64,000 bases of DNA from Bacillota bacterium. Lineage in GTDB: Bacteria; Bacillota; Clostridia; Clostridiales; Clostridiaceae. Positions 9,473 to 19,554 of the stretch are shown here, piece after piece; the stretch's first letter is position 1, and each line of letters opens with the position of its first letter. A program made the translations under genes and the position numbers. The stretch covers positions 46,244 through 110,243 of the forward strand of contig JAJXWH010000014.1 of assembly GCA_021781745.1 (NCBI GenBank), given 5' to 3'. Under the pieces are notes generated by a model. The model saw nothing but the letters and a program-made list of their open reading frames with translations. It did not search any database and was not told the origin of the DNA.

Positions 9473-10861
9473 ATGAGTGAAAATAAGGAGTATTCAAAGT
9501 CTAAATTTATATTATATACAGTTATGATTGGTGCATTCTTATCAATGTTTGATAGTGGTGTTGTGAATGTAGGATTACCTGTTATTGCAGAACAACTAAA
9601 GATTGACATTGATTTGGTTCAATGGGTAACGTCTATATATCTACTTATAATGTCGGCACTATTGCCTATTTTAGGAACTTTAGCAGATAATTTTGGTAGA
9701 AGAAAAATTTATAATATGGGCTTTTTGGTAATATCTATTTTTACGTTATTATGTGGATTTTCTACAAGTTTTTATATGCTTATTATTATGAGAATATTAC
9801 AAGCGGTTGGAGGAGCAATGGTTATGGCAAATGGTCTTGCTATAGTAACGGAAAATTATCCTCCATCTGAAAGAGGAAAAAATATCGGAGTACTTGCTAC
9901 TGTTATGGCAATTGGAAGTATTGCTGGTCCACCATTAGGGGGGATAATAATAGGTTTATTAGGTTGGAGAAGTGTTTTCTATTTGACATTTGTAGTTTCT
10001 ATTCTAGGATTCATTGCATCATATCATACAATCCCTGCTGATAATAAAGAAAAGAATAAAGATTTTAAATTCGATTATTTAGGTTCTTCATTATTAATAA
10101 TTATTATTGTATCCTTTATTTATAGTTTTTCAAATATAAATAAAATGGGGTTAAGCAATCCAATCATATATAGTAGTTTATTAGTATTTTTAATTGCATT
10201 TATAATTTTTATATTTTGGGAAAAGAAGGTTAGTCATCCAGTAGTACATTTAAGTTTATTTAAAGATTGGGTATTTACGTCATCTATAATTGCTTCGCTA
10301 ATATCTTTTTTAACTATGTATTCACCTACAGTGTTAATGCCTTTTTATTATCAGAAAGTTTTAGGAATAAGCACACAACAGTCTGGTTTATATATGATGG
10401 CATTTCCGATTGCAATGGCAATCATATCACCTTTTAGTGGAGCATTATCTGATAAAATCGGAGCAGTAGTTTTAACATCAACTGGTTTGGTGATAAATGG
10501 AATAGCACTTATATTGCTCGCTAATATAAGTATGAATACTCCTATATATTTAGTGTTATTTTATATGTTCTTAATGGGATTATCTTTAGGTTTATTTCAA
10601 TCACCTAACAATAGTTGTATAATGGGTAGCGTTCCTAAAAATAAGCTTGGAGCTGCAAATGGAATAACTCAGCTTGTTAAAAATTTGGGTATGGTTATAG
10701 GAATAGCCTTCTCAGTAGCATTGTTTACAGCATTTTTAGGTAAAGAAACAACAGAATATAACATAAGATTTTTACAAAGTACAAGAAATGTTTATTATAT
10801 AGCAGCGGTTTTGAGTTTCATTGGAGCTGTAATATCGGCTATTCGAAATAATAAAAAGTAA
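9473..10861 (+). CDS. MFS transporter, DHA2/EmrB-QacA-type
   Basis: SMFDSGVVNVGLPVIAEQL, LADNFGRRKIY, 14-TM-like length. Confidence 0.88.
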   Translation: MSENKEYSKSKFILYTVMIGAFLSMFDSGVVNVGLPVIAEQLKIDIDLVQWVTSIYLLIMSALLPILGTLADNFGRRKIYNMGFLVISIFTLLCGFSTSFYMLIIMRILQAVGGAMVMANGLAIVTENYPPSERGKNIGVLATVMAIGSIAGPPLGGIIIGLLGWRSVFYLTFVVSILGFIASYHTIPADNKEKNKDFKFDYLGSSLLIIIIVSFIYSFSNINKMGLSNPIIYSSLLVFLIAFIIFIFWEKKVSHPVVHLSLFKDWVFTSSIIASLISFLTMYSPTVLMPFYYQKVLGISTQQSGLYMMAFPIAMAIISPFSGALSDKIGAVVLTSTGLVINGIALILLANISMNTPIYLVLFYMFLMGLSLGLFQSPNNSCIMGSVPKNKLGAANGITQLVKNLGMVIGIAFSVALFTAFLGKETTEYNIRFLQSTRNVYYIAAVLSFIGAVISAIRNNKK

Positions 10862-10903
10862 AATAAATTTGATTTTTACTATAAAGGAGGAGGAGAAAAA
10901 ATT

Positions 10904-11842
10904 ATGTCAAATCATAATCATGAACATAGTCATTCACATAATCATACACATGCACATGACGTAAGCAATGTAAAAGGAATTAATCTTCTTATAACGATGC
11001 TATTAAATCTTGCTATAACAGTAGCAGAAGTTATAGGTGGAATATATTCAGGAAGTTTGTCGTTACTGTCTGATGCACTGCATAATTTAAGTGATATGTT
11101 ATCTATAGTTGTAAGTTATTTTGCAATTAAAATATCACAAAAAAGCAATGATGAAAAAAGGACTTTTGGTTATAAACGTTCTACAATAATTGCAGCAGTA
11201 GTTAATTCTACAGTTTTAATTGTTATATCGTTATTTCTTTTTAAAGAGGCATATTTTAAATTTATAAATCCAGAAAAAATAAATGGTGCAATAGTTATAT
11301 GGGTGGCGTTAATAGGTCTTATTGCAAATGCTTTAGGAGCATATTTACTTAGCAAAGGTTCAAAGGAAGATATAAATATGAAATCTACATATCTTCACCT
11401 TATAAGTGACGCATTATCTTCAATAGGGGTAGTTATAGGCGGAATAATTATTTATTATTTTAATATTTACTGGGTCGATCCACTTCTTACTATAATTATA
11501 GGAATATATGTGCTTAAAGAAAGTTATGAAATACTAAAACAGGCAATTAATATTTTGATGCAAGGAGTTCCAGAAAATATTAATATAAATGAACTTGTTG
11601 AGGAACTTGAAGAAATAGAAGGAGTAAAAAATGTTCATCATGTGCATATATGGGGATTAAACGAAAGTAATATATTCTTTGAGGGCCATGTTAACTTAAA
11701 ACAAGATATATTAGTAAGTGAAACGGTAAAAACCTATGAAAATATTGAACATGAATTAAAAGAACATTTTGGCATTAAGCATATTACAATTCAATTTGAA
11801 TATAACGGTTGCAATAATACTGGAATAGTTAAAAATGAGTAA
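10904..11842 (+). CDS. Cation diffusion facilitator family transporter (CzcD-like)
   Basis: His-rich N-terminus HNHEHSHSHNHTHAH; SLLSDALHNLSDMLSI; VDPLLTIIIG. Confidence 0.92.
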   Translation: MSNHNHEHSHSHNHTHAHDVSNVKGINLLITMLLNLAITVAEVIGGIYSGSLSLLSDALHNLSDMLSIVVSYFAIKISQKSNDEKRTFGYKRSTIIAAVVNSTVLIVISLFLFKEAYFKFINPEKINGAIVIWVALIGLIANALGAYLLSKGSKEDINMKSTYLHLISDALSSIGVVIGGIIIYYFNIYWVDPLLTIIIGIYVLKESYEILKQAINILMQGVPENININELVEELEEIEGVKNVHHVHIWGLNESNIFFEGHVNLKQDILVSETVKTYENIEHELKEHFGIKHITIQFEYNGCNNTGIVKNE

Positions 11843-11860
11843 AGGGAGAGGGGATATGCA

Positions 11861-12163
11861 ATGAGTAATTATATTTTATATGGAATGACTATAATTTTAT
11901 TGATTATTTCATATTACAAAGATAAGAAAAAAACTAAGATGGCACTTAAAAAAGCTTGGAAGTCCTTTGAAAATATTTTGCCTGAATTTTTAGTAGTTAT
12001 AATGCTTGTAGGCGTATTATTGGCTGTATTAGATGCAGAGGTAATATCAAAAATTATTGGAAATAATTCTGGTTGGTTTGGAGTTATAATTGCAGCGTTA
12101 GTTGGAGCAATAACATTGTTAGAACTAATTATTAACTTGGATAATAAAGAAATCTTGGCTTAA
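11861..12163 (+). pseudogene. Permease, apparently truncated after first TM block
   Basis: FENILPEFLVVIMLVGVLLAVLDAEVISKIIGNNSGWFGVIIAALVGAITL, then aberrant tail LELIINLDNKEILA*. Confidence 0.5.
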
Positions 12164-12224
12164 AAGAGCCTTGATATAAATGGGTAATAAATATGATTAA
12201 CTATATAATATTTAATTTTGAGGA

Positions 12225-12494
12225 GTGATGTATATGTCAAAAAGTTGGTATCCAGTAATAGACTATGAATTGTGTGTAGAATGCGGAGCATGTGTGGGCA
12301 AGTGTAGTCATGGAGTATATGATAAAAGCAAATATCCATCTCCCAAAGTAATAGATGGTGATGGATGCATACAAGGATGTCAAGGTTGTGGAAAACTCTG
12401 TCCAAGTGGAGCTATTAAGTATGTTGGAGATGTAGGGGAAAAAAGTGATTGTGGGTGCTGTTGCAGTGGAGATGACTCAGGAAATTGTTGTTAA
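12225..12494 (+). CDS. 4Fe-4S ferredoxin-like protein with Cys-rich tail
   Basis: YELCVECGACVGKCSHGVY...GCIQGCQGCGKLCPSGAI; tail CGCCCSGDDSGNCC; RBS gaggag. Confidence 0.85.
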   Translation: MMYMSKSWYPVIDYELCVECGACVGKCSHGVYDKSKYPSPKVIDGDGCIQGCQGCGKLCPSGAIKYVGDVGEKSDCGCCCSGDDSGNCC

Positions 12495-12510
12495 TAATTA
12501 AGTATAGATA

Positions 12511-12557
12511 AACCATTCTTTCTATAATATCTATTGAAAGAATGGTTTGTTTATTTT
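12511..12557 (+). terminator. Intrinsic terminator
   Basis: AAACCATTCTTTC-tataatatctatt-GAAAGAATGGTTT followed by gtttatttttt. Confidence 0.8.
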
Positions 12558-12798
12558 TTGAAGATGATTTTCTTAAACTATTAAATGGAGAATATAGAGC
12601 CAGAGCCTAAAGGGGTGATTTTTTTAAAACTTCTGATTTTGCATTATTAAATTAAACCAAATTAACATAAAAATACAAAAAAATTAACAAAAACAGTGTT
12701 TAAACTATATTAAAACTTAAGTAGTATATGAATAAATAATCATATATTAATATACAATTTTCAGAATGTAGTAGTAATTTAATTAGGAGGGGTGGTTA

Positions 12799-13287
12799 AT
12801 GGAAAAGAAAGTATTATTCTTATGTTCACAAAATGCAGCGAGAAGTCAAATGGCTGAAGCTATATTAAATATTAAAGGTAAGGGAAGGTTTGTAGCATAT
12901 AGCGCTGGACTTAACCCAGCTTCAAAAATTGATTCTTTTGCCATTGAAGCTATGAAAAAAGATGATATTGATATTTCATGCAAAGTTCCAAAATCAATTA
13001 TGGAATTTGGAAATGTTAAATTTGACTTCATTATTACGCTGTGCGACAAAGCAATAAATGAATGTCCAAGTTGTTCTATCGACACTATTACAGCCCATTG
13101 GGGAATAACTGACCCAATCAATTTTAAAGGTACAGATGAAGAAAAACTAAAATTTTATATAAAAATCAGAAAAGAAATTTTCACAAGAATAAATGTTTTT
13201 TTATCTCTTCCTATAGAAAAGCTAGACAAATTAGCTTTAGAAACAAAGCTTCAGGAGATTGAAGATTTAGTGAAATTATCGCAATAA
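12799..13287 (+). CDS. arsC: Arsenate reductase, LMW-phosphatase-like
   Basis: VLFLCSQNAARSQMAEAIL; CDKAINECPS; HWGITDP. Confidence 0.88.
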   Translation: MEKKVLFLCSQNAARSQMAEAILNIKGKGRFVAYSAGLNPASKIDSFAIEAMKKDDIDISCKVPKSIMEFGNVKFDFIITLCDKAINECPSCSIDTITAHWGITDPINFKGTDEEKLKFYIKIRKEIFTRINVFLSLPIEKLDKLALETKLQEIEDLVKLSQ

Positions 13288-13429
13288 ATATGCATATTTA
13301 AACTTAGTATTTATATTATTAATGAAATTATAGGCATTATTAGGCTTAATCATTTTTGAACTAAATGACTAAGTTATTGTAAAGACAATATGATTATATC
13401 CGCATAAGGGAATAAACATAAATAGGAAG

Positions 13430-13795
13430 GTGAGTAGAATAGAACTTATTCAGATTATGAAGGCACTAAGTGATGAAACAAGGGTTAGAATATTAAATCT
13501 ATTAATGCAGAGTGAATTATGCGTGGGTGAGATTGAGTATTTATTAAATATCAATCAATCTAATGCTTCTAGGCATTTGAGTACACTGAAGAATGCTTCA
13601 ATAATAACTTTTGAAAAAAATGCACAATGGATTTTTTATAGTATTAATAATAATGTTTTAGAAAAACATCCTTTTATTCGTATTCTAATTGAAAGCGAAT
13701 TAACTAAGTTAGATTTATATATTAAAGATAAAGAAATGCTTCAAGAATATAAATCAAGTGGTAAAAACTGCTCTGATTTAGGAGAGTGCAATTAG
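13430..13795 (+). CDS. ArsR/SmtB family transcriptional regulator (GTG start)
   Basis: LSDETRVRILNLLMQSELCVGEIEYLLNINQSNASRHLSTLKNA. Confidence 0.9.
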   Translation: MSRIELIQIMKALSDETRVRILNLLMQSELCVGEIEYLLNINQSNASRHLSTLKNASIITFEKNAQWIFYSINNNVLEKHPFIRILIESELTKLDLYIKDKEMLQEYKSSGKNCSDLGECN

Positions 13796-13834
13796 TGTAA
13801 TTGTAAATAAAAATTAAGGAGGATTTTAGAGAAA

Positions 13835-14149
13835 ATGGCTATTACAGAGTTAAACAATGATAATTTTAAAAGTAAGGTAGAATCACAGGAGGTAGTACTT
13901 GTTGAGTTTTACGCTGATTGGTGCAATGTTTGTAAACAACTGATAGAAGTGTTGGAGGTTGCGGCTAAGGAAAATTCAAAAGTAAAATTTTATAAAATTA
14001 ATACAGAGGGGAATAAAGCATTAAGCAGAGAGTATAGAATACTAAGTTTGCCTACATTTTTAATATTTAAGAACGGTATAATGGTTGAAAAAATCAACGG
14101 TTTTAAACCTAAACAAGAAATAGAACAATTATTATCAAAGTATATATAA
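13835..14149 (+). CDS. Thioredoxin
   Basis: VLVEFYADWCNVCKQLIEVLEV (WCxxC), LPTFLIFKNG. Confidence 0.92.
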   Translation: MAITELNNDNFKSKVESQEVVLVEFYADWCNVCKQLIEVLEVAAKENSKVKFYKINTEGNKALSREYRILSLPTFLIFKNGIMVEKINGFKPKQEIEQLLSKYI

Positions 14150-14180
14150 TCGGTATAATTTATAGATGAGGTGAATTAAT

Positions 14181-14783
14181 TTGAGTAAAGAGATATTTAA
14201 CAGTGCAAAAGAGCATGTAGGAAATGCATTTGATATCTGCATGAAAATGGGAACTTATTCTCATGAAACTGAAGTTAAGGTTAACCAAGGTATTGAGATA
14301 ATAAAAAGATTCAATGATAGTAATAGTAAATATAGCAAGCATCTACAGGAAGTTAATAAAACATTTTCATCATTTACAGAAGATTATAAGAAAATAAATG
14401 AAATTGTAGATTCAATTAGTAAAATATCTCGACAAACTAATATGCTTTCGTTGAATGCAGCCATAGAAGCCGCAAGAGCAGGGGAACATGGGAAAGGTTT
14501 TGGGGTTGTGGCACAGGAGATAAGAAAGCTTGCAGAAGGAGTATCAGTGTCTATCAAGAATATATCTGAAACAATAGGAAAGTTAGACGAGCAAACAGTG
14601 CTGATAAAAAAAGAAATGGAAGAACTTAATCTAAAATTTGAAGAACAATCAAAAGATGTAAAAACTACAGAAATAACATTTAACGAAATATTAGATAGCG
14701 CAGGTCAATTAAATGAGTGTATTTCAAATGTAAGTAATGAAGTAGCAGATATAGAAAGTATCATAGGCAGTAATATTGGCTGA
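14181..14783 (+). CDS. Soluble methyl-accepting chemotaxis-type signalling domain protein
   Basis: [39 protein letters not shown] (MCP hairpin tip); no TM or sensor domain. Confidence 0.88.
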   Translation: MSKEIFNSAKEHVGNAFDICMKMGTYSHETEVKVNQGIEIIKRFNDSNSKYSKHLQEVNKTFSSFTEDYKKINEIVDSISKISRQTNMLSLNAAIEAARAGEHGKGFGVVAQEIRKLAEGVSVSIKNISETIGKLDEQTVLIKKEMEELNLKFEEQSKDVKTTEITFNEILDSAGQLNECISNVSNEVADIESIIGSNIG

Positions 14784-14846
14784 TAATTAAGGTGGACGAA
14801 AGAAAATAAAAAGTTAAATATATAAAGAAGAAATTAAAATTCAATA

Positions 14847-15581
14847 TTGATGAGAAGGAAGGGAATAATAATGAGAATAGCAGTAATTTCAGATATACAT
14901 AGCAATATATTGGCACTTGAAAGTGTACTAGAAGATATAAAACTCAAGCAGGTTGACTTAATAGTATGTTTAGGAGATTTAGTGGGATATTGTACTTTTC
15001 CTAATGAAGTTATAAATTTAATAAGACAAAGAAATATAACAACTATTATGGGGAATTATGATGAAGCTGTAGGAAATGAAATGTTAGTGTGTGGATGTGA
15101 CTATCCAGCTCCTAAGGATGCGGAAAATGCAGGTTTATCATTAAACTGGACAATTGATAATGTAACTGAAGAAAATAAAAAATTTCTTGGGGAGTTACCC
15201 GGAGAGTTTAAATTAAAGTTCAAAGGAAAGAATATTACTTTTGTTCATGGAAGTCCAAGAAAAATAAATGAATATTTAAAGGAGAACTCAGAAGAAGCAA
15301 GAGAGGTTATGGAGAGCATTGAAGAAGATGTACTTGTATGCGCTCATACTCATAAGCCATATTATAAGATGTATGATAACAAGTTACTGATAAACTCAGG
15401 TAGTGTAGGTAAACCAAAAACAGGAAATCCAAAGGCAAACTATGTGATTATGGAAGTTTTGGATGATATCAAAGTAGAAATAATTGAGGTTGCATATAAC
15501 TTTGAAAAAATAGCAAGTGCTATTGAGGAAAATGAATTACCAAAAGAATTTGCAGATATTATTAGAACAGGAAATGCCTAA
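14847..15581 (+). CDS. Metallophosphoesterase (YfcE-like)
   Basis: RIAVISDIHSNILALESVLED, CLGDLVGY, GNYDE, VHGSPR, AHTHKPY. A second in-frame ATG at 14871 may be the true start. Confidence 0.9.
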   Translation: MMRRKGIIMRIAVISDIHSNILALESVLEDIKLKQVDLIVCLGDLVGYCTFPNEVINLIRQRNITTIMGNYDEAVGNEMLVCGCDYPAPKDAENAGLSLNWTIDNVTEENKKFLGELPGEFKLKFKGKNITFVHGSPRKINEYLKENSEEAREVMESIEEDVLVCAHTHKPYYKMYDNKLLINSGSVGKPKTGNPKANYVIMEVLDDIKVEIIEVAYNFEKIASAIEENELPKEFADIIRTGNA

Positions 15582-15673
15582 AATAAAATTTGGGATAGCT
15601 ATTATTACAGTTATTGGATGTGTATAAATAGCGATTAATCAACATATTAGGAAAAAATCATGAGGTGTAATTT

Positions 15674-16540
15674 ATGGAAAAAACATATGATATTGCAATA
15701 ATTGGAACAGGACCAGCAGGACTTTCCGCAGCTATCAATGGAGCAATAAGAAATAAAAACATTATATTATTTGGTAATGATAAGCTTACAACCAAACTTC
15801 AAAAAGCACCGGAAATAAATAATTATCTTGGATTTTATGGTATATCTGGTTCTGAACTTGGAGAACACTTTAAAAAGCATATAGGAAATATGGATATAAA
15901 AATAACAGAAGAAAAGGTTAATGCTATTTATGCAATGGGTAGTTCTTTTTCAATTATGGTAAATAAAAAAGAATATGCTGCTTCAACAGTTATTCTTGCT
16001 ACAGGTATTGAATTTACAAAACATATAAAAGGTGAGTCGGAGTTTTTAGGGTCAGGAGTGGGTTATTGTGCCACTTGTGATGCGCCACTTTATAGAGATA
16101 AAATTGTAGTAATAATAGGATATAATGAGGAGGCTGAAGAGGAAGCAAATTATTTAAGTGAGCTCGCTAAAAAACTTTATTATGTACCGATGAAAAATAT
16201 TTCAGGGAAACTTAGGGCTGATATTGAGATTATAAATGATATTCCAGTTGAAATTAAAGGATCTGAGAGGGTAGAGCGTATTCAATTTAAAAATAGAGAA
16301 ATATTAACGGATGGAGTATTTATTTTAAAGGAGAGCTTACCTCCAGCACAACTTGTTCTAGGTCTGGAAATAATAAATGGACATATAGTTACAGATCGTT
16401 CCATGAAAACAAACATTAAAGGATGTTATGCAGCTGGAGATTGTACAGGCAAGCCATATCAATATATTAAAGCTGCAGGAGAAGGTCAGGTTGCGGCACT
16501 TAATGCTGTTGCTCATTTGGATAGTATAAAATATCTTTAG
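15674..16540 (+). CDS. Thioredoxin reductase-like FAD/NAD(P)-dependent oxidoreductase
   Basis: DIAIIGTGPAGLSAAI, GYCATCDAPLY (CATC), GCYAAGDCTGKPYQYIKAAGEGQVAA. Confidence 0.9.
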   Translation: MEKTYDIAIIGTGPAGLSAAINGAIRNKNIILFGNDKLTTKLQKAPEINNYLGFYGISGSELGEHFKKHIGNMDIKITEEKVNAIYAMGSSFSIMVNKKEYAASTVILATGIEFTKHIKGESEFLGSGVGYCATCDAPLYRDKIVVIIGYNEEAEEEANYLSELAKKLYYVPMKNISGKLRADIEIINDIPVEIKGSERVERIQFKNREILTDGVFILKESLPPAQLVLGLEIINGHIVTDRSMKTNIKGCYAAGDCTGKPYQYIKAAGEGQVAALNAVAHLDSIKYL

Positions 16541-16790
16541 TTTTGTGCAGTAATTCTCCCAATATATATTAAGGACGAAAAAATATACCTAGAGATAGAA
16601 TAAAAGAAAAAGCAAGCTACTTTAACTTGGTAGTTTGTTTTTTTGTTTAGGAAATTTTGAAATAATGTATAGTTATTAAAAAAAATTCATAATACTATTT
16701 TGTAACAGTAATTTAGTTGTTGAATAATATAACTATATAGATTGTTATATATTTAGTTGTGTTAAAAATAAATTAAATATATAAGTTATA

Positions 16791-16844
16791 TTGACAGTAT
16801 ATAGATAATGTTCTATATTAGATATATAGACATGTATCTATATA
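16791..16844 (+). promoter_or_regulatory. Promoter plus imperfect palindromic operator for the third ArsR gene
   Basis: TTGACA (16791-16796), 17 nt, TATATT (16814-16819); imperfect palindrome atatatagacatgtatctatat. Confidence 0.65.
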
Positions 16845-16856
16845 GGAAAGGTATGA

Positions 16857-17180
16857 ATGAAGATGGATTATGAAGAAAATGCAAAAGTATTTAAAGCTAT
16901 GTGTGATCCAAGCAGGTTGAAAATAATTGATATATTATCTTGTGGTGAAAAGTGTGCATGTGATATTTTGGAGTATTTTGATTTTACTCAACCAACACTT
17001 TCGCATCATATGAAGGTATTAAGCGATTGTGGACTTGTAGAAGTAAGAAAAGAGGGGCTTTGGAATTATTATAGTTTAAATATTAATAATTGTAACAAGC
17101 TAACATTATTCATGATGAATCTTGTAACAGAGACAAAAGATTGCATTTGCAAAGATAAAGCTAATTGTACTTGTAAATAA
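16857..17180 (+). CDS. ArsR family transcriptional regulator with Cys-rich C-terminus
   Basis: FKAMCDPSRLKIIDILSCGEKCACDILEYFDFTQPTLSHHMKVL; tail CICKDKANCTCK. Confidence 0.93.
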   Translation: MKMDYEENAKVFKAMCDPSRLKIIDILSCGEKCACDILEYFDFTQPTLSHHMKVLSDCGLVEVRKEGLWNYYSLNINNCNKLTLFMMNLVTETKDCICKDKANCTCK

Positions 17181-17221
17181 GAATTAAATTATAAAATTTA
17201 TAATATGAAGGAGTTATAAAA

Positions 17222-17608
17222 ATGAAAAAAATGATAATATTTGACCCGGCAATGTGTTGTTCAACAGGAGTTTGTGGACCATCTGTAGATAAAGAGCTAT
17301 TAAGAGTTTCAACAGTTCTAAATACTTTAAAAAATAAAGGTATATTAGTTGAGAGATACAATTTAACAAATAACCCTCAAATATTTGTAGATAATAAAGT
17401 AATAAATGAAATTTTAAATACTAAAGGAGTAGATGCATTACCAGTGACAATGGTAGATGGGGTTGTAGTTAAAGAAGGCAAATATCCGACTAATGAAGAA
17501 TTTTGCAGTTTATTAGAAATACCAGCAGATACTTTAAAACTTACTATAAAGAAACCTAATGTAAAGAAGCCTGCTAAAAGTTGTGGATGTAAAGGTGGAT
17601 GCTGCTAA
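17222..17608 (+). CDS. arsD: Arsenic metallochaperone ArsD
   Basis: MIIFDPAMCCSTGVCGPSVDKELLRV; C-terminal CGCKGGCC. Confidence 0.95.
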   Translation: MKKMIIFDPAMCCSTGVCGPSVDKELLRVSTVLNTLKNKGILVERYNLTNNPQIFVDNKVINEILNTKGVDALPVTMVDGVVVKEGKYPTNEEFCSLLEIPADTLKLTIKKPNVKKPAKSCGCKGGCC

Positions 17609-17668
17609 GAAAAGGTTCAGACTCATAAGAAAAAGTGAATATATTGACGTAGAAGGGAAGAGAAAAAT

Positions 17669-19417
17669 ATGTTTAAAGCATTTGATATAAAAGAATTGAA
17701 CTTAACTAAGTATCTATTTTTTACTGGAAAAGGCGGAGTTGGCAAAACTTCAACTGCCTGCGCTGTAGCATTAAATTTAGCAGATGAAGGTAAAAGAATT
17801 ATGCTTGTAAGTACTGACCCTGCTTCGAATCTTCAAGATGTATTTAATACAGAGTTAAATAATAAAGGTGTTCAAATAAAAGAAGTTCCAAACTTAACTG
17901 TTGCAAATTTTGAACCAGAAGCGGCTGCAGCTGAATATAAGGAAAGTGTAATTGCACCTTATAGGGGAAAGTTGCCACAATCAGTAATAGATAATATGGA
18001 AGAACAATTATCAGGTTCATGTACTGTAGAGATTGCAGCCTTTAATGAATTTTCTGGTATGATAACTGACGAAAAAGTATTTAATGAATATGATCATATT
18101 ATATTTGATACAGCTCCAACAGGTCATACTTTAAGAATGCTGCAATTACCTTCTGCTTGGAGTAATTTTATTAGTGAAAGTACTCATGGAGCATCATGTT
18201 TAGGTCAACTTGCAGGATTGGAAGAAAAGAAAGAAGTTTATAAAAATGCAGTAGAAACTTTAACTGATAAAGATAAAACAACCCTTGTACTTGTATCTCG
18301 TCCTGAAAATTCTCCACTAAAGGAAGCTGAAAGGGCTTCTAGTGAACTTCAAGAAATAGGAGTAAAAAATCAGATATTAATTATAAATGGTGTACTTCAA
18401 AATCATAATGATGAACTTTCAACTGCTATTTATGAGAAACAACAAAAGGCGCTTCAAAATATGCCAGCTAAATTTAAAGATATAGAAACTTTTGAAATCC
18501 CTTTAAGACCTTATAATATAACAGGACTTGAAAATGTAAGAGCGCTGCTTAAAGAAAATCATATTAAAGTTAGCAATGATACTCTAAACACAACATCAAT
18601 ACCAAAGCTTAATAGTGTTATCGAAGATCTTTATAATAGCAATAAAAAAGTTATTTTTACAATGGGTAAAGGTGGAGTTGGTAAGACAACTATAGCATCA
18701 GCTATAGCATTAGGTTTAGCTAAAAAAGGCAAGAAAGTTCACTTAACAACTACTGATCCAGCTGCACATTTAAAGTTTGTATTAGATGAAAGTTATGGAA
18801 TTTCTTTAAGCAATATTGATGAAAAAGAAGAACTTGAAAAATATAGGCAAGAGGTATTAGGCAAAGCGAGAGAAAACAATATGAGCGATGAAGATATCGA
18901 GTATATTGAAGAAGATTTAAGATCACCTTGTACCCAAGAAATAGCTGTATTTAGAGCTTTTGCTGAAATTGTTGAAAGGTCAGAAAATGAAGTCGTAGTA
19001 ATAGATACAGCGCCAACAGGCCATACTTTATTACTTCTAGATTCAACAGAAAGCTATAATAAAGAAATTTCTAGATCAGAAGGTGATATACCAGAATCGG
19101 TTATAAAGTTATTACCTAGATTAAGAAATGAAAAAGAAACGGAAGTTGTTATAGTAACTTTAGCAGAAACGACTCCAGTATATGAAGCAATGAGACTTCA
19201 AAAGGATTTAGATAGAGCAAAAATTCATAGCAAATGGTGGGTTATAAATTCAAGCCTTTATGCAACTAATACAACTAATGAAGTTTTAAAAGCAAAGGCA
19301 AGTAACGAAATTCAATGGATAAATAAAGTTGATGAAATTTCAAATGGAAACTTTGCAGTTATTGAATGGAAAGCTGATGAAGTTAAAGGTGAAAAACTTA
19401 GTGAGTTAATAAATTAG
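17669..19417 (+). CDS. arsA: Arsenite efflux ATPase ArsA (duplicated ATPase domains)
   Basis: Two Walker A motifs (FFTGKGGVGKTSTACA, FTMGKGGVGKTTIASA) and two DTAPTGHTLR/L motifs. Confidence 0.96.
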   Translation: MFKAFDIKELNLTKYLFFTGKGGVGKTSTACAVALNLADEGKRIMLVSTDPASNLQDVFNTELNNKGVQIKEVPNLTVANFEPEAAAAEYKESVIAPYRGKLPQSVIDNMEEQLSGSCTVEIAAFNEFSGMITDEKVFNEYDHIIFDTAPTGHTLRMLQLPSAWSNFISESTHGASCLGQLAGLEEKKEVYKNAVETLTDKDKTTLVLVSRPENSPLKEAERASSELQEIGVKNQILIINGVLQNHNDELSTAIYEKQQKALQNMPAKFKDIETFEIPLRPYNITGLENVRALLKENHIKVSNDTLNTTSIPKLNSVIEDLYNSNKKVIFTMGKGGVGKTTIASAIALGLAKKGKKVHLTTTDPAAHLKFVLDESYGISLSNIDEKEELEKYRQEVLGKARENNMSDEDIEYIEEDLRSPCTQEIAVFRAFAEIVERSENEVVVIDTAPTGHTLLLLDSTESYNKEISRSEGDIPESVIKLLPRLRNEKETEVVIVTLAETTPVYEAMRLQKDLDRAKIHSKWWVINSSLYATNTTNEVLKAKASNEIQWINKVDEISNGNFAVIEWKADEVKGEKLSELIN

Positions 19418-19426
19418 TAAAAATCC

Positions 19427-19499
19427 AATATGGTAATATTCTAAAACATATATATTCTTAGGAATATTACCATATTAGAATATATATTCTTAAGAATAT
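19427..19499. promoter_or_regulatory. Paired palindromic operators / long inverted repeat between arsA and CoA-disulfide reductase gene
   Basis: AATATGGTAATATTC (19427-19441) / GAATATTACCATATT (19462-19476); ATATTCTTAGGAATAT (19452-19467) and perfect palindrome ATATTCTTAAGAATAT (19484-19499), 32 bp apart. Confidence 0.65.
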
Positions 19500-19554
19500 G
19501 CTTATAGGATGGGGACTAACAGAGTTTTTTATAAAAAATGAGGAGGATGAAAGC

